NCBI RefSeq assembly: GCF_000745835.1
Contig: NZ_JQKB01000033.1
Coordinates: 1 to 63,609, forward strand
Source: Belnapia moabensis DSM 16746
GTDB taxonomy: Bacteria > Pseudomonadota > Alphaproteobacteria > Acetobacterales > Acetobacteraceae
DNA: 63,609 nucleotides
Direction: 5' to 3'
Positions 18,730 to 30,040 of the stretch are shown here, one piece after another (position 1 is the stretch's first letter; each line of letters opens with the position of its first letter). The notes beneath the pieces were generated by a model that ran no database searches, had not been told where the DNA came from, and saw only the letters and a program-made list of their open reading frames with translations. Made by a program: the position numbers and the translations under genes.

Positions 18730-19353
18730 TCAGATATGCTTCGCCCAGACCGGCCCCGCCCGCGGCCGCGCCGCGACCGCCCGGGCGATGCTCTCCACCT
18801 TCGGGCAGTTGGCCGGCGTCCATTCCCTCCCGCCCATCCAGCGCGACAGGAAGGCGAGGTAGAGGTCGGCCACCGAGAACCGCTCCCCCAGCAGCCAAGG
18901 CGCCGGCTCGATCCGCGCCTCGATCAGCCGCCAGATGTCCCGCCCCATCTCGAAGGCCCGCGCCCTGATCGCCGGCGCATGGGCCGGATCGGCACTGAAC
19001 CGCTCCGGGTAATCCCCCCGCGTGACGCAGGGATAGAACTCGCCCGCCACCAGCGCCATCCAGCGCAGCGCGATGGCCCGCCCCGCATCCCCCGCCGCCG
19101 GCAACAACCCGGCTTCGGGATGCCGATCCGCCAGGGTCAGCAGGATGGCGAGGCTCTCCGTCACTACCGTCCCATCCGGCACGATCAGCGTCGGCACACG
19201 CCCCATGGGATTGATCCGTCGGTACTGCTCGGCGAGCTGATGGTCGCCCTCGAGCGGCACCGCGCGCAGCTCGACAGGCGCCCCGATCTCCGCCAGCGCC
19301 ATCTCCACCGGGGCCGAGCCCGACCCCTTGTCGCCATAGAGGATGTAGGTCAT
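18730..19353 (-). CDS. glutathione S-transferase family protein
   Basis: 207 aa, cytoplasmic. N-terminal thioredoxin-like domain (YILYGDKGSGSAPVEMALAE, NPMGRVPTLIVPDG, with the cis-Pro, and VVTESLAILLTL) followed by an all-helical C-terminal domain with FSVADLYLAFLSRWM. The substrate is unknown. It lies between ltaE and coq10 on the same strand with gaps of about 70 bases on each side. Confidence 0.9.
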   Translation of the reverse strand: MTYILYGDKGSGSAPVEMALAEIGAPVELRAVPLEGDHQLAEQYRRINPMGRVPTLIVPDGTVVTESLAILLTLADRHPEAGLLPAAGDAGRAIALRWMALVAGEFYPCVTRGDYPERFSADPAHAPAIRARAFEMGRDIWRLIEARIEPAPWLLGERFSVADLYLAFLSRWMGGREWTPANCPKVESIARAVAARPRAGPVWAKHI

Positions 19354-19430
19354 GGCGCCGAGCCTGCCGCACCCGCCCCATCCGGCGCCAGCACAAACGC
19401 CTGATGCGCCCGATCAGCCTCGCTGATCGG

Positions 19431-19895
19431 TCAGGCCGCCGGCACCGGGCTCGGCGTGCCGTTCGGCCGCCCGTAGAGCTGCATCGCCCGCCGCTCGAAG
19501 GACCGAACCATCAGCCGCACCGCCTCGTTGAACACGGTGCCGATCACCGCTTGCAACAGCCGCGAGCGGAACTCGAAATCGACGAAGAACTCCACCTGCG
19601 TGCCATGCGGATGCGGCACGAACTTCCAGTGGTTGTTCAGGTAGCGGAAGGGCCCGTTCAGGTACCGCACATGGATGTCGTGCGGCCGCTCCAGCTGGAC
19701 CTCGCTGCGAAAGGTCTCACGGAACAGCTTGAAGCCGATGGTCAGGTCGGCGATCAGCTTGTCCTCGGCCTGCGAGATCACCCGCGCGCCCACGCACCAG
19801 GGCAGGAATTCGGGGTAGCGCCGCACATCCGCGACAAGCGCGAAGAGCTGCTCCGGGGTGTAGCGCAGCACGCGCTTCTCGGCATGGGTCGGCAT
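19431..19895 (-). CDS. coq10: Coq10/RatA-like ubiquinone-binding START-domain protein
   Basis: 154 aa. Single START-like lipid-binding domain related to Coq10, which handles ubiquinone for respiration. Typical segments are LFALVADVRRYPEFLPWC near the N-terminus, NHWKFVPHP and FFVDFEFRSRLLQAVIG. It begins five bases after lipA and is the last gene of the pdh-lipA operon, its usual place in alphaproteobacteria. Confidence 0.92.
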   Translation of the reverse strand: MPTHAEKRVLRYTPEQLFALVADVRRYPEFLPWCVGARVISQAEDKLIADLTIGFKLFRETFRSEVQLERPHDIHVRYLNGPFRYLNNHWKFVPHPHGTQVEFFVDFEFRSRLLQAVIGTVFNEAVRLMVRSFERRAMQLYGRPNGTPSPVPAA

Positions 19896-19900
19896 GGGCC

Positions 19901-20857
19901 TTAGGTGGCGCCGCCCGGCGCCATGGCAAGCTGCCTCTCGCGCGCCGTCCGCAGCGCCGCGAAATCGCGATCCGCATGATAGCTGCTGCGGGTCAGCGGC
20001 GTCGCCGAGACCAGGAGGAAGCCTTTGGACCGCGCCATCCGCGCATAATCCTCGAATTCGTCCGGCGTCACGAAACGGTCCACCGCCGCATGCTTCACGC
20101 TCGGCTGGAGGTACTGCCCGATGGTCAGGAAATCGACCTCGGCGCTCCGCATGTCGTCCATGACCTGCAGCACCTCGATCCGCTCCTCCCCGAGCCCGAC
20201 CATCAGCCCCGACTTGGTGAAGATCGTGGGGTCCAGCCGCTTCACCCCGTCCAGCAGCCGGAGCGAGTGGTAGTACCGCCCTCCCGGCCGGATATTCGGA
20301 TAGAGCTTCGGCACCGTCTCCAGGTTGTGGTTGAAGACATCCGGCCGCGCCTCGACCACCACCTCCAACGACCCGTCTTTCCTGAGGAAGTCCGGCGTCA
20401 GAACCTCGATGGTCGTCTCCGGCGTCGCCGCCCGGATCGCCCGGATGGTCTCGGCGAAATGCCTGGCCCCGCCATCCTTCAGGTCGTCCCGATCGACGCT
20501 GGTGATCACCACATGCCGCAGCCCGAGCGTTGCCACCGCCTCGCCCACGCGTCGCGGCTCATCCGCATCGAGCGCCTTCGGCAGCCCCGTCGCCACGTTG
20601 CAGAAGGCGCAGGCCCGGGTGCAGGTCTCGCCCATGATCATCATGGTGGCGTGGCGCTGCGACCAGCACTCGCCGATATTCGGGCAGGCCGCCTCCTCGC
20701 AGACCGTGACCAGCTTCTGGTCCCGCATCAGCGCCCGGGTCTCGTGATAGATCGGATGCGTCGGCGCCTTCACCCGGATCCAGCTCGGTTTCCGCTGGAT
20801 CGGGTTATCGGGTCGATGAACCTTCTCGGGATGCCGGATTTCGATGCGGGTCGTCAT
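19901..20857 (-). CDS. lipA: lipoyl synthase (radical SAM)
   Basis: 318 aa. It inserts two sulfur atoms into octanoyl groups on the E2 and other lipoyl domains. The auxiliary cluster motif [12 protein letters not shown] and the radical SAM motif [10 protein letters not shown] are both intact, and the C-terminal RSSYH contributes the third auxiliary-cluster ligand. It sits four bases downstream of lpdA, so it is made together with the PDH enzymes whose lipoyl groups it builds. Confidence 0.97.
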   Translation of the reverse strand: MTTRIEIRHPEKVHRPDNPIQRKPSWIRVKAPTHPIYHETRALMRDQKLVTVCEEAACPNIGECWSQRHATMMIMGETCTRACAFCNVATGLPKALDADEPRRVGEAVATLGLRHVVITSVDRDDLKDGGARHFAETIRAIRAATPETTIEVLTPDFLRKDGSLEVVVEARPDVFNHNLETVPKLYPNIRPGGRYYHSLRLLDGVKRLDPTIFTKSGLMVGLGEERIEVLQVMDDMRSAEVDFLTIGQYLQPSVKHAAVDRFVTPDEFEDYARMARSKGFLLVSATPLTRSSYHADRDFAALRTARERQLAMAPGGAT

Positions 20858-20861
20858 GGGC

Positions 20862-22265
20862 CTACATGTGGATCACGCGGCCATAGGCATCAAGCACCGC
20901 CTCATGCATCGCTTCCGAAATCGTCGGATGCGGGAAGATGCTGTGCATCAGCTCCTCCTCCGTCGTTTCCATGGTCTTGGCGATGGTGTAGCCCTGGATC
21001 ATCTCCGTCACCTCGGGCCCGACCATATGGGCGCCCAGCAACTCGCCCGTCTTGGCGTCGAAGATGGTCTTGATCAGCCCCTCCGGCTCGCCCATGGCGA
21101 TCGCCTTGCCGTTGCCGATGAAGGGGAAGCGCCCGACCCGCAGCTCATGCCCGGCCTTCTTCGCCGCCTCCTCCGTCAGCCCGACGCTCGCCACCTGCGG
21201 CCGGCAATAGGTGCAGCCGGGGATGTTGAGCACCTCCATCGGATGCACCCCCTTCACCCCCGCGATGGTCTCGACGCAGAGGATGCCCTCATGGCTCGCC
21301 TTGTGCGCCAGCCAGGGCGCCCCCGTCAGGTCGCCGATGGCATAGACGCCCGGCTCCCCGGTCCGGCAGTACTCGTCGATCACCACATGCGTCCGCTCGA
21401 CCTTCACCTTGGTCCCCTCGAGGCCGATATCCTCGACATTGCCGACGATGCCGACCGCCGAGATCACCCGGTCGGCCGTGACCTCCTGCACCTTCCCCCC
21501 TGCCTCGATGACGGCGGTGACATTGTCCGCGCCCTTCCTGAGCCCCTGCACCTTGGCCTCGGTGAGGATCTTCATCCCCTGCTTCTCGAAGGCCTTGCGG
21601 ACGAAGGCGCTGATCTCGGCGTCCTCCACTGGCAGGATACGGTCCATCACTTCGACCAGCGTCACCTGCGCCCCGAGATTGAGGTAGAAGCTGGCGAACT
21701 CCGCCCCGATCGCGCCCGAGCCGATGACGATCAGCGACTTCGGCATGGAAGGCGGCACCATCGCCTCCTTGTAGGACCAGACGAGCTTGCCGTCGGCCTC
21801 TAGCCCAGGCAGCGTCCGCGCCCGCGCCCCCGTCGCCAGAATGATATGCTTCGCCGCCAATTCGGCGACCGGCTTGCCGTCCTTGCTGACCGACATCTTC
21901 CCCGGCCCGGCGAGCTTGCCCTGCCCATCGAAGACCGTGACCTTGTTCTTCCGCAGCAGATGCTTGACGCCACCCGAGAGCTGCCCCGCCACCGCCCGGC
22001 TCCGCTTCACGATCTTGCCGATGTCGAAGCGGATATTGTCGGCCGCGAAGCCATAGGCATCAAGCGTATGCAGCAGGTGGTTGATCTCGGAGGAGCGCAA
22101 CAGCGCCTTGGTCGGAATGCAGCCCCAGTTGAGGCAGATGCCCCCCAGATGCTCGCGCTCCACCAGCGCCGTCCTCATACCGAGCTGCGCCGCGCGGATG
22201 GCGGCGACATAGCCGCCCGGCCCACCGCCAAGGACGACAAGGTCGAAGCTCTGGGTCTCTGCCAT
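20862..22265 (-). CDS. lpdA: dihydrolipoyl dehydrogenase (E3)
   Basis: 467 aa from ATG 22265 ([19 protein letters not shown]). A flavoprotein that reoxidises dihydrolipoyl groups with NAD+. Visible features: FAD motif [10 protein letters not shown], redox disulfide in [10 protein letters not shown], a second nucleotide-binding [12 protein letters not shown], and the C-terminal [11 protein letters not shown] with the active-site His-Glu pair. There are four bases to the upstream GNAT gene. Confidence 0.96.
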   Translation of the reverse strand: MAETQSFDLVVLGGGPGGYVAAIRAAQLGMRTALVEREHLGGICLNWGCIPTKALLRSSEINHLLHTLDAYGFAADNIRFDIGKIVKRSRAVAGQLSGGVKHLLRKNKVTVFDGQGKLAGPGKMSVSKDGKPVAELAAKHIILATGARARTLPGLEADGKLVWSYKEAMVPPSMPKSLIVIGSGAIGAEFASFYLNLGAQVTLVEVMDRILPVEDAEISAFVRKAFEKQGMKILTEAKVQGLRKGADNVTAVIEAGGKVQEVTADRVISAVGIVGNVEDIGLEGTKVKVERTHVVIDEYCRTGEPGVYAIGDLTGAPWLAHKASHEGILCVETIAGVKGVHPMEVLNIPGCTYCRPQVASVGLTEEAAKKAGHELRVGRFPFIGNGKAIAMGEPEGLIKTIFDAKTGELLGAHMVGPEVTEMIQGYTIAKTMETTEEELMHSIFPHPTISEAMHEAVLDAYGRVIHM

Positions 22266-22269
22266 GGGT

Positions 22270-22755
22270 TCAATCCTCCCGCGCGGCCAGCGCCTCGAGC
22301 GCCGCGCCGCTGAGCCGTTGCAGGGTCCACCCCTCGCGCGGCAGCGCGCCGATGGAGCGGTAGAAAGCGATGGAGGGCGCGTTCCAGTCGAGCACGGACC
22401 ACTCCATCCGGCCGCAGCCGGCCTCAATGGCACGCCTTGCGAGGTCCGCGAAGATCGCCCGCCCAATGCCGCGGCCACGCAGCCCCGGCTCGACGAAGAC
22501 ATCCTCGAGATAAAGCTTCGGCGCCCCGTCGAAGGTCGAGACGCTGTAGAACCAGAGGGCGAAGCCCACCGGCTTCCCCTCCCATTCCGCAACCAGCGCC
22601 CAGGCACGCGGCGTCTCGCCGAAGAGCAGGCGACGGAAATGCTCCTCCGTCGCCGTCACCTCATGCAGCAGTTTCTCGTACTCCGCGAGCGCTCGGACGA
22701 AGTGGAGCACCAGCCCCTCATCACCCGGCCGAACGTCGCGTAGCTGGAGGGTCAC
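22270..22755 (-). CDS. GNAT family N-acetyltransferase
   Basis: 161 aa from GTG 22755, which overlaps the pdhC stop as GTGA. The acetyl-CoA site is in [20 protein letters not shown], with LYLEDVFV before it and [15 protein letters not shown] after it, giving the full GNAT fold. The sequence resembles diamine acetyltransferases. The substrate is unknown. Its place inside the PDH operon between pdhC and lpdA suggests co-production but not necessarily a role in pyruvate oxidation. Confidence 0.88.
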   Translation of the reverse strand: MTLQLRDVRPGDEGLVLHFVRALAEYEKLLHEVTATEEHFRRLLFGETPRAWALVAEWEGKPVGFALWFYSVSTFDGAPKLYLEDVFVEPGLRGRGIGRAIFADLARRAIEAGCGRMEWSVLDWNAPSIAFYRSIGALPREGWTLQRLSGAALEALAARED

Positions 22756-24119
22756 AGCATCAGGCTCAGCGGATCCTCGATGACGCCCTTCAGCGCCTGC
22801 ATGAACTCCGCCGCCAGCGCGCCGTCGATGACGCGATGATCCACCGAGAGCGTGCAGGTCATCACCGTGGCGACCGTCAGTTCGCCCTTCCTGACGACCG
22901 GCCGCTGCTCGCCCGCCGCGACGGCGAGGATGCCGGCCTGCGGCGGGTTGATGATGGCGCTGAACTCCCGCACGCCATACATCCCCATGTTGGAGATGCT
23001 GAACCCGCCGCCCTGGAATTCCTCCGGCTTCAGCTTGTTCGCCTTGGCCCGCGAGGCGAGGTCCTTCATCTCGTTGCTGATCGTCGTCAGCCCCTTCTGG
23101 TCGGCCTTCCGGATGATCGGCGTGATGAGCCCCGTCGGCGTCGAGACCGCGACCGAGACATCGACGTCGTGGAACTGCAGGATCGCCTCGTCCGTCCACA
23201 TCGCGTTGACGTTCGGGAAGCGCCTGAGCGTCGCCGCCACCGCCTTGATCACCAGGTCATTGACCGAAAGCTTGAACGCCCCCGGCCCGTCCTTCGCCGA
23301 CTTGGCATTGAGGTCGGCCCGCAGCTTCAGCAGCGCGTCGATCTCGAAATCCATCGTGACGTAGAAATGCGGGATGGTCTGCTTCGACTCCGCCAGCCGC
23401 CGGGCGATGACCTTGCGGATGGTGGAGTTCGGCACCGGCGTATGCGGCGCGGTGACCACCGGCGCGGGCGCCGCCGCCTTCGGCGCCAGTGCGGCCGCCG
23501 GGGCCTGCGGAGCCGCCGCCGCGGGCTGCGCCGCCGGCGCCTGCTTCGGCCGGTTCAGCGCCGCCTCGACATCCGCCTTGACGATCCGCCCCGCCGGCCC
23601 GCTGCCGCTGATGCCGCCGAGATCGAGCCCCGCCTGCTGCGCCATCCGCCGCGCCAGCGGCGAGGCAAAGGTCCGGTCATGTCCATTCGCCACCGGCGGC
23701 AGCGGCTGTGGATTGAGCGCCTGCGGCTGCGCTGAGGGCTTCGGCGCCTCGATCGGCTGCTCGGCCGCGCCCGCGACCTTGCCGCCATCCGCCTTCACCG
23801 CCTCCAGCGCCGGCCCCGAGGGCGACTCATTCCCCGCCGACTGGCTGCTGCCGCCACCACCGCTCGGCACCGCCTCGCCCGGCTCCACCAGCACGGCAAT
23901 GGTGTCGTTCACCTTCACGCCCTGGGTGCCGTCGGCGACGAGGATCTTGCCGAGCACGCCCTCATCGACGGCCTCGACCTCCATCGTCGCCTTGTCGGTC
24001 TCGATCTCGGCGATGATGTCGCCCGCCTTGACCTGGTCGCCTTCCTTCTTGAGCCAGCGCGCCAGCGTGCCTTCCGTCATGGTCGGCGAGAGCGCGGGCA
24101 TCAGGATGTTGGTCGCCAT
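22752..24119 (-). CDS. pdhC: pyruvate dehydrogenase E2, dihydrolipoyl acetyltransferase
   Basis: 455 aa. It transfers the acetyl group from lipoamide to CoA in the PDH core. One N-terminal lipoyl domain (Lys in [15 protein letters not shown]), an alanine/proline linker, the E3-binding domain ([20 protein letters not shown], about residues 130-170), a second linker, and the catalytic domain ending with [15 protein letters not shown], the His/Asp active-site motif. It follows pdhB after 13 bases. Confidence 0.96.
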   Translation of the reverse strand: MATNILMPALSPTMTEGTLARWLKKEGDQVKAGDIIAEIETDKATMEVEAVDEGVLGKILVADGTQGVKVNDTIAVLVEPGEAVPSGGGGSSQSAGNESPSGPALEAVKADGGKVAGAAEQPIEAPKPSAQPQALNPQPLPPVANGHDRTFASPLARRMAQQAGLDLGGISGSGPAGRIVKADVEAALNRPKQAPAAQPAAAAPQAPAAALAPKAAAPAPVVTAPHTPVPNSTIRKVIARRLAESKQTIPHFYVTMDFEIDALLKLRADLNAKSAKDGPGAFKLSVNDLVIKAVAATLRRFPNVNAMWTDEAILQFHDVDVSVAVSTPTGLITPIIRKADQKGLTTISNEMKDLASRAKANKLKPEEFQGGGFSISNMGMYGVREFSAIINPPQAGILAVAAGEQRPVVRKGELTVATVMTCTLSVDHRVIDGALAAEFMQALKGVIEDPLSLML

Positions 24120-24132
24120 GTCCCCGCTCCCC

Positions 24133-25563
24133 CTACTTGTAGGTCACGCGCTTAACGGCGTCGACGATCTCCGGGATCGTCGGCAGCGCCAGCTTCTCGA
24201 GGTTCGCCGCATAGGGCATCGGCACATCCTTGCCGCAGACGCGCACCGGCGGCGCATCCAGCCAGTCGAAGGCCGCCTCCATCACCTGCATGGCGATCTC
24301 GGTGCCGATATTGGCATAGGGCCAGCCCTCCTCGACCGTCACCAACCGGTTCGTCTTGCGCACCGAGTTGGCGATGGCCTCCGCATCCAGCGGCCGGATC
24401 GAGCGCAGGTTGATCACCTCCGCCTCGATCCCCTGCTTCGCCAGTTCCTCCGCCGCCTGCATCGCCCAGGTCACGGCGATGGAATAGGCGACGATGGTAA
24501 CGTCCTTGCCTGCCCGCTCGACCTTGGCCTTGCCGATCGGCACGATGAAGTCATCCGCCACCGGGCACTCGAAGCTGTGCCCGTAGAGGATCTCGTTCTC
24601 CAGCACGATCACCGGATTGGGGTCGCGGATCGCCGCCCGCAACAGCCCCTTGGCATCGGCGGACGACCAGGGCGCCACCACCTTCAGCCCCGGCACATGC
24701 GCATACCAGCTCGCATAGCACTGGCTATGCTGCGCCGCGACGCGCGCCGCCGCCCCGTTCGGCCCGCGGAAGACGATCGGGCACCCCAGCTGCCCGCCGC
24801 TCATATAGAGCGTCTTGGCCGCCGAGTTGATGATCTGGTCGATCGCCTGCATGGAGAAGTTGAAGGTCATGAACTCCACGATGGGCTTGAGCCCCGTGAA
24901 GGCCGCGCCCACCGCCATGCCGGTGAAGCCATGCTCGGTGATCGGCGTGTCGATCACCCGCCGCGGCCCGAACTCATCCAGCAAGCCCTGGCTGATCTTG
25001 TAGGCGCCCTGGTACTGCGCGACCTCCTCACCCATGAGGAAGACCTTGTCATCGGCACGCATCTCGAGCGCCATCGCATCGCGCAGCGCCTCGCGCACCG
25101 TCATCGGCTTGGTCGGGCCCCAGTCCTTCTCGGGCGCCGCCGCCGCCTCGCCCATCTTGGCAGCGCCCTCCTTCCGGTCGGCCCCGCGCTGCGCGACGGC
25201 ACCGTAATCCTCGGCCTGCTTCGCCACCTCGCCGACCTCGGGGCTGGCGGCCGCCGGCGGCGCCGGCTGCTGCGGCATCGCCGTGTCATGCCCCGGCGCC
25301 GTGCCCTTCGAGCCACCGGCCCCGCCGCCATCCAGCTCGGCGATTGGCGAGTTGACGGCCACACCCTCCGTCCCCTCCGGCACGACGATCTTCGTCAGCG
25401 TCCCCTCATCGACCGCTTCGACTTCCATCGTGGCCTTGTCGGTCTCGATCTCGGCGATGACATCGCCGGACTTCACCTGGTCGCCCTCTTTCTTCAGCCA
25501 GCGGGCGAGCTTGCCCTCCGTCATCGTGGGCGACAGCGCCGGCATCAGGATCTCGACACCCAT
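24133..25563 (-). CDS. pdhB: pyruvate dehydrogenase E1 beta subunit with N-terminal lipoyl domain
   Basis: 476 aa, about 130 longer than a bare E1-beta. The N-terminal 80 residues are a lipoyl domain ([16 protein letters not shown]) nearly the same as that of pdhC. A low-complexity linker (about 80-145) leads to the transketolase-like beta domain ([56 protein letters not shown]). This lipoyl-bearing E1-beta is a known alphaproteobacterial form. It begins one base after the pdhA stop. Confidence 0.96.
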   Translation of the reverse strand: MGVEILMPALSPTMTEGKLARWLKKEGDQVKSGDVIAEIETDKATMEVEAVDEGTLTKIVVPEGTEGVAVNSPIAELDGGGAGGSKGTAPGHDTAMPQQPAPPAAASPEVGEVAKQAEDYGAVAQRGADRKEGAAKMGEAAAAPEKDWGPTKPMTVREALRDAMALEMRADDKVFLMGEEVAQYQGAYKISQGLLDEFGPRRVIDTPITEHGFTGMAVGAAFTGLKPIVEFMTFNFSMQAIDQIINSAAKTLYMSGGQLGCPIVFRGPNGAAARVAAQHSQCYASWYAHVPGLKVVAPWSSADAKGLLRAAIRDPNPVIVLENEILYGHSFECPVADDFIVPIGKAKVERAGKDVTIVAYSIAVTWAMQAAEELAKQGIEAEVINLRSIRPLDAEAIANSVRKTNRLVTVEEGWPYANIGTEIAMQVMEAAFDWLDAPPVRVCGKDVPMPYAANLEKLALPTIPEIVDAVKRVTYK

Positions 25564-25564
25564 C

Positions 25565-26590
25565 TCAGCGCGCCTCCACCAGAACGTCGGTCCAGAGCTC
25601 GGCCTCGTCGGGCTCCGGGCTGGACTGCGCGAAGTCGGCCGCCTCCTGGACCACCGCCTTCACCTCATCGTCGATCTTCTTGAGCGCCGCCTCGTCGAGG
25701 CCGCCCTCCAGCAGCAGCTTGCGCGCCGTCTCGATCGGGTCGGACTGCTCGCGCATCTTCTGCACCTCTTCGCGGGTGCGGTACTTCGCCGGGTCGGACA
25801 TGGAATGCCCGCGATAGCGATAGGTCTTCATCTCCAGCAGGTACGGCCCGTTGCCCGCACGGCAATGCGCCGTCGCCCGCTCGCCTGCTTCCTTCACGGC
25901 CATCACATCCATGCCGTTGACCTGCTCGCCGGGGATGCCCCAGGCCGCGCCGTTCTTCGACAGGTCGCGCGAGGCGCTGGCCCGCTCCACGCTCGTGCCC
26001 ATGCCGTATTTGTTGTTCTCGATGATGAAGATCACCGGCAGCTTCATCAGCGCCGCCAGGTTGAAGCTCTCGAAGACCTGCCCCTGGTTGGAGGCGCCCT
26101 CGCCGAAATAGGTCAGCGAGACGTTCCGCGACTCACGATACCAGTTGGCGAAGGCCAGCCCCGTCCCGAGCGAGACCTGTGCACCCACGATCCCATGCCC
26201 GCCGAAGAAGCCCTTCTCTCGGCTGAACATGTGCATGGAGCCGCCCTTGCCGCGCGAATAGCCGCCCGACCGCCCGGTCAGCTCGGCCATGACGCCCCGC
26301 GCCTCCATGCCGGTGGCGAGCATATGCCCATGGTCGCGGTAGGAGGTGATGACCTGGTCGCCCGGCTCCAGGCAGGCCTGCATGCCGACGACGACCGCTT
26401 CCTGCCCGATATAGAGGTGGCAGAAGCCGCCGATCAGCCCCATGCCGTAGAGCTGCCCCGCCTTCTCCTCGAAGCGGCGGATCAGCAGCATGTCCCGATA
26501 GGCCTGGAGCAGCTGGTCCTGGGTCATCGGCGGCGCCGATGCCGCCTTGCCGCGGCGCTTCGCGCCTGTGGCTTCCGCTGCCTGGGCCAT
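25565..26590 (-). CDS. pdhA: pyruvate dehydrogenase E1 alpha subunit
   Basis: 341 aa. It is the TPP-dependent decarboxylating subunit and the first gene of the pdh operon. ATG 26590 (MAQAAEATG) has a strong GGGAGGGG site just upstream, so I prefer it to the in-frame codon at 26617. The TPP/Mg motif reads [10 protein letters not shown] ... ENNKYGM, with Glu where PDH E1-alpha usually has Asp. [19 protein letters not shown] is the conserved loop. The divergent region upstream holds a TTAACC/GGTTAA palindrome. Confidence 0.96.
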   Translation of the reverse strand: MAQAAEATGAKRRGKAASAPPMTQDQLLQAYRDMLLIRRFEEKAGQLYGMGLIGGFCHLYIGQEAVVVGMQACLEPGDQVITSYRDHGHMLATGMEARGVMAELTGRSGGYSRGKGGSMHMFSREKGFFGGHGIVGAQVSLGTGLAFANWYRESRNVSLTYFGEGASNQGQVFESFNLAALMKLPVIFIIENNKYGMGTSVERASASRDLSKNGAAWGIPGEQVNGMDVMAVKEAGERATAHCRAGNGPYLLEMKTYRYRGHSMSDPAKYRTREEVQKMREQSDPIETARKLLLEGGLDEAALKKIDDEVKAVVQEAADFAQSSPEPDEAELWTDVLVEAR

Positions 26591-26893
26591 GCGGTCCCCT
26601 CCCTTCCCTGCGATCACTCCCTGCCGAAATACGCGCCCCAGGCCGCCACGACAAGCGCGAGCCTTTGAAAAAACCGAGCCGCCGCAACGAAATACATCGA
26701 TTAACCGGATTTTGGTTAATAGGTTTTATGTGCACCGCAGCAGGCCTGCAGCCTGTTGCTCCACCCCGGCTGCAAGCGCAAGAAGCGCAAAGCGGTTCCG
26801 TCCGAATGCGCAGCTTCCGGTTCCGCTTGACGCGCCACGGCCCAACCCCGGATAACCCCGGCTCTCATTCCCGTGACCCGATCGGAGGGTTGG
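26591..26893. other. divergent intergenic region between pdhA and the dioxygenase gene
   Basis: About 300 bases without a convincing gene. It must carry the pdh operon promoter and possibly one for the gene at 26894. The stretch 26660-26740 is noticeably AT-rich and holds the small palindrome listed separately. Confidence 0.6.
26701..26719. promoter_or_regulatory. palindrome upstream of pdhA, possible operator
   Basis: TTAACC and GGTTAA are perfect inverted repeats separated by seven bases, in an AT-rich patch about 110 bases upstream of pdhA. The regulator is unknown and the site could be chance. Confidence 0.35.
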
Positions 26894-27916
26894 ATGCCCG
26901 GCTGGACCGGCTGGCTGCTCGCCCCAATGCACGCCCTGGCACTAGCGACCGGCGCGAAATCCTTCCGCGACAACCCCATCCTCGGCAGCTCCGCGCTGAA
27001 CCGCATGGGCCTGCACATCGCCCGCAAGCGCCTGGCTGCCCGCCTCGCCGCCCGCCGCCGCGCCCGCCTCGCCGCCGCCCTCGCGCCCGGGGACCGCACC
27101 GCCTTCGACCGCGACGGCTACCTCGCCCTCCCGGACTTCCTGCCCCCCGCCCTCTTCGCCCGCCTCCAGGCCGAGCTCCTCGCCCGGCAAACTCCCGCCC
27201 GCGAATTCGCCGACGGCTACAGCCTGACCCGCCTCATCCCGCTCGACGCCGTCACGCTCCCCACCCTGCCCGCCACCGCCGAGGCCCTCGCCTCGCCCCG
27301 CTACCGCGCCTTGCACGACTATGCGGGCTCCCACCGCCTCGCCCCGCATTGCTTCGTGCAGACCGTATTCAGCGGCGTGCGCGACGCCCCGCCCGACGTG
27401 CAGAGCCACTTCCACACCGACACCTTCCACCCGACGGTGAAATCCTGGCTCTTCCTCACCGATGTCCCGGGCGATGCGGCCGGCTTCACCTATGTCCCCG
27501 GCTCCCACCGCCCGACCCGCCGCCACCTGGCCTGGGAACGCCGCCTTTCCACGACCGCCGCACGGCACGCCGACCGCCTGACCGGCGAAGGCTCGCTGCG
27601 CATCGACGAGGCGCAGCTCGCCCGCCTCGGCTACCCCCCGCCGCGGAAGCTCGCCGTCAAGGCCAATACCCTGGTCATCGCCGATACCAGCGGCTTCCAC
27701 CGGCGCGGCATCAGCGAAGGCGCCGCCTGCCGCATCGCCATCTGGGCCTATGCCCGCGGCAACCCCTTCACGCCCTGGGCAGGGCTCGGCCTGGCCGGCG
27801 CGGGCGGACGGAAGGTCAGGGCCTTCTGGGCCATGCAGGACGCCATCGCCCGGTTCACCGGGCGCGGCAATGGGTGGCGATGGGTCGGCTTGCGCAGCCC
27901 CGCCACACCGCCCTGA
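26894..27916 (+). CDS. phytanoyl-CoA dioxygenase (PhyH) family protein
   Basis: 340 aa from ATG 26894, which has GGAGG 6 bases upstream. An in-frame GTG at 26873 has no such site. Fe(II)/2-oxoglutarate oxygenase fold: iron ligands are likely His174 and Asp176 in SHFHTDTFHP and His269 in SGFHRRG, with FTYVPGSHRPTRRH between them. FDRDGYLALPDFLPPALFARL is the usual N-terminal block. The first 60 residues are very rich in Arg and Ala. The substrate is unknown. It lies opposite to, and interrupts, the otherwise conserved eno-ftsB-pdhABC order. Confidence 0.85.
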   Translation: MPGWTGWLLAPMHALALATGAKSFRDNPILGSSALNRMGLHIARKRLAARLAARRRARLAAALAPGDRTAFDRDGYLALPDFLPPALFARLQAELLARQTPAREFADGYSLTRLIPLDAVTLPTLPATAEALASPRYRALHDYAGSHRLAPHCFVQTVFSGVRDAPPDVQSHFHTDTFHPTVKSWLFLTDVPGDAAGFTYVPGSHRPTRRHLAWERRLSTTAARHADRLTGEGSLRIDEAQLARLGYPPPRKLAVKANTLVIADTSGFHRRGISEGAACRIAIWAYARGNPFTPWAGLGLAGAGGRKVRAFWAMQDAIARFTGRGNGWRWVGLRSPATPP

Positions 27917-27931
27917 GGGCCATCCGGCCGC

Positions 27932-28261
27932 TCAGTACAGGCGCCGCTGCGCCTCGTAGGGGATGACAATCTCGTCCTTGTTGACGAGGTTCAGCAGCGT
28001 CCGCGCCCGCTCGTCAAGCTCGTCCCGGTCGATGCGCTCGCCGCGCAGGCCGTTCACCCGCCGCTCCATCGAATCCCGCTCCGCCTCGGCCCGCACGAGC
28101 GTCGCCCGTGCCTCGGCGATCTGCTGCTGCTTCTGCTCCCGCGCCAGCAAGCCGCTCTCGCCATGCAGCGAGTGCCAGATGAAATAGCCGCAGAGCAGCG
28201 CCAGCCCCACCGGCGGCAAAGCCTCCGCCAGCTTGCGCTTCACCACACGCCCGAAGGACAT
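27932..28261 (-). CDS. ftsB: cell division protein FtsB/DivIC family
   Basis: 109 aa from ATG 28261 (MSFGRVVKRK). A bitopic membrane protein: one TM helix (about 18-36, VGLALLCGYFIWHSLHG) followed by a coiled coil rich in Arg, Glu and Gln (about 38-78). It belongs with FtsL and FtsQ in the divisome. In alphaproteobacteria it lies between eno and pdhA, as here except for the inserted dioxygenase gene. The C-terminal DEIVIPYE is typical. Confidence 0.9.
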   Translation of the reverse strand: MSFGRVVKRKLAEALPPVGLALLCGYFIWHSLHGESGLLAREQKQQQIAEARATLVRAEAERDSMERRVNGLRGERIDRDELDERARTLLNLVNKDEIVIPYEAQRRLY

Positions 28262-28434
28262 GTCCGGAATCCCCCAATCCCCGCGACTATAAGCACCAGC
28301 CCCGGCACCGCTGGCAAGCACGATCCCAAGCCCCGTCGGGGGATTCATCCCGGCCGCCTCGGCAGCCCCTCTCCGGCATCATCCGACAGAGGGCGCGGAC
28401 GGCATCCTGCCGCCGCCCCTCTCCATCGCCAGGC

Positions 28435-29730
<1,296 letters not shown>

Positions 29731-29797
29731 TCAGCGCGCGGATACCGGCCCCGCCGCCGGGCGGCAAGACCCCAACTTTCCGGGATCGACGGAGCCG

Positions 29798-30040
29798 TTA
29801 TTCGCCACCATCGCCCCCGGCATCGCCATCGCCCCCGCCGCCGTCGCCAACGGGCTGGACGCCATCCGCGCCGCCGCCATCCCCCTTGCCTCCGTCCGGC
29901 TCCGAGGGCATCGCCATGGCAACGGCCACGAAGGCGACGATGGTGAGCGGCGCCACCCAGGCCGCCACCGCCTCGCCTGCCAGCCCGCACAGCGCGACGC
30001 CGCCGAAGCCGATCCCCGCGAGGACCAGCCCCTTCCTCAC
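29798..30040 (-). CDS. small membrane protein with glycine/aspartate-rich tail
   Basis: 80 aa, not recognised. Two short hydrophobic segments (about 4-20 and 26-44) precede a tail of almost only Gly, Asp and Ala. Its ATG overlaps the stop of the upstream lipoprotein gene as ATGA, which is the main support for translation. Eno lies about 85 bases downstream. Confidence 0.6.
   Translation of the reverse strand: MRKGLVLAGIGFGGVALCGLAGEAVAAWVAPLTIVAFVAVAMAMPSEPDGGKGDGGGADGVQPVGDGGGGDGDAGGDGGE

Noticed and set aside
20862-22607. N-terminal extension of dihydrolipoyl dehydrogenase to 22607
   Set aside because: It overlaps the GNAT gene. The family start [15 protein letters not shown] is at 22265.
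26539-27966. Long plus-strand frame rich in Arg and Pro over the dioxygenase gene
   Set aside because: It is an alternative frame of the PhyH gene at 26894, whose motifs and ribosome-binding site are clear.
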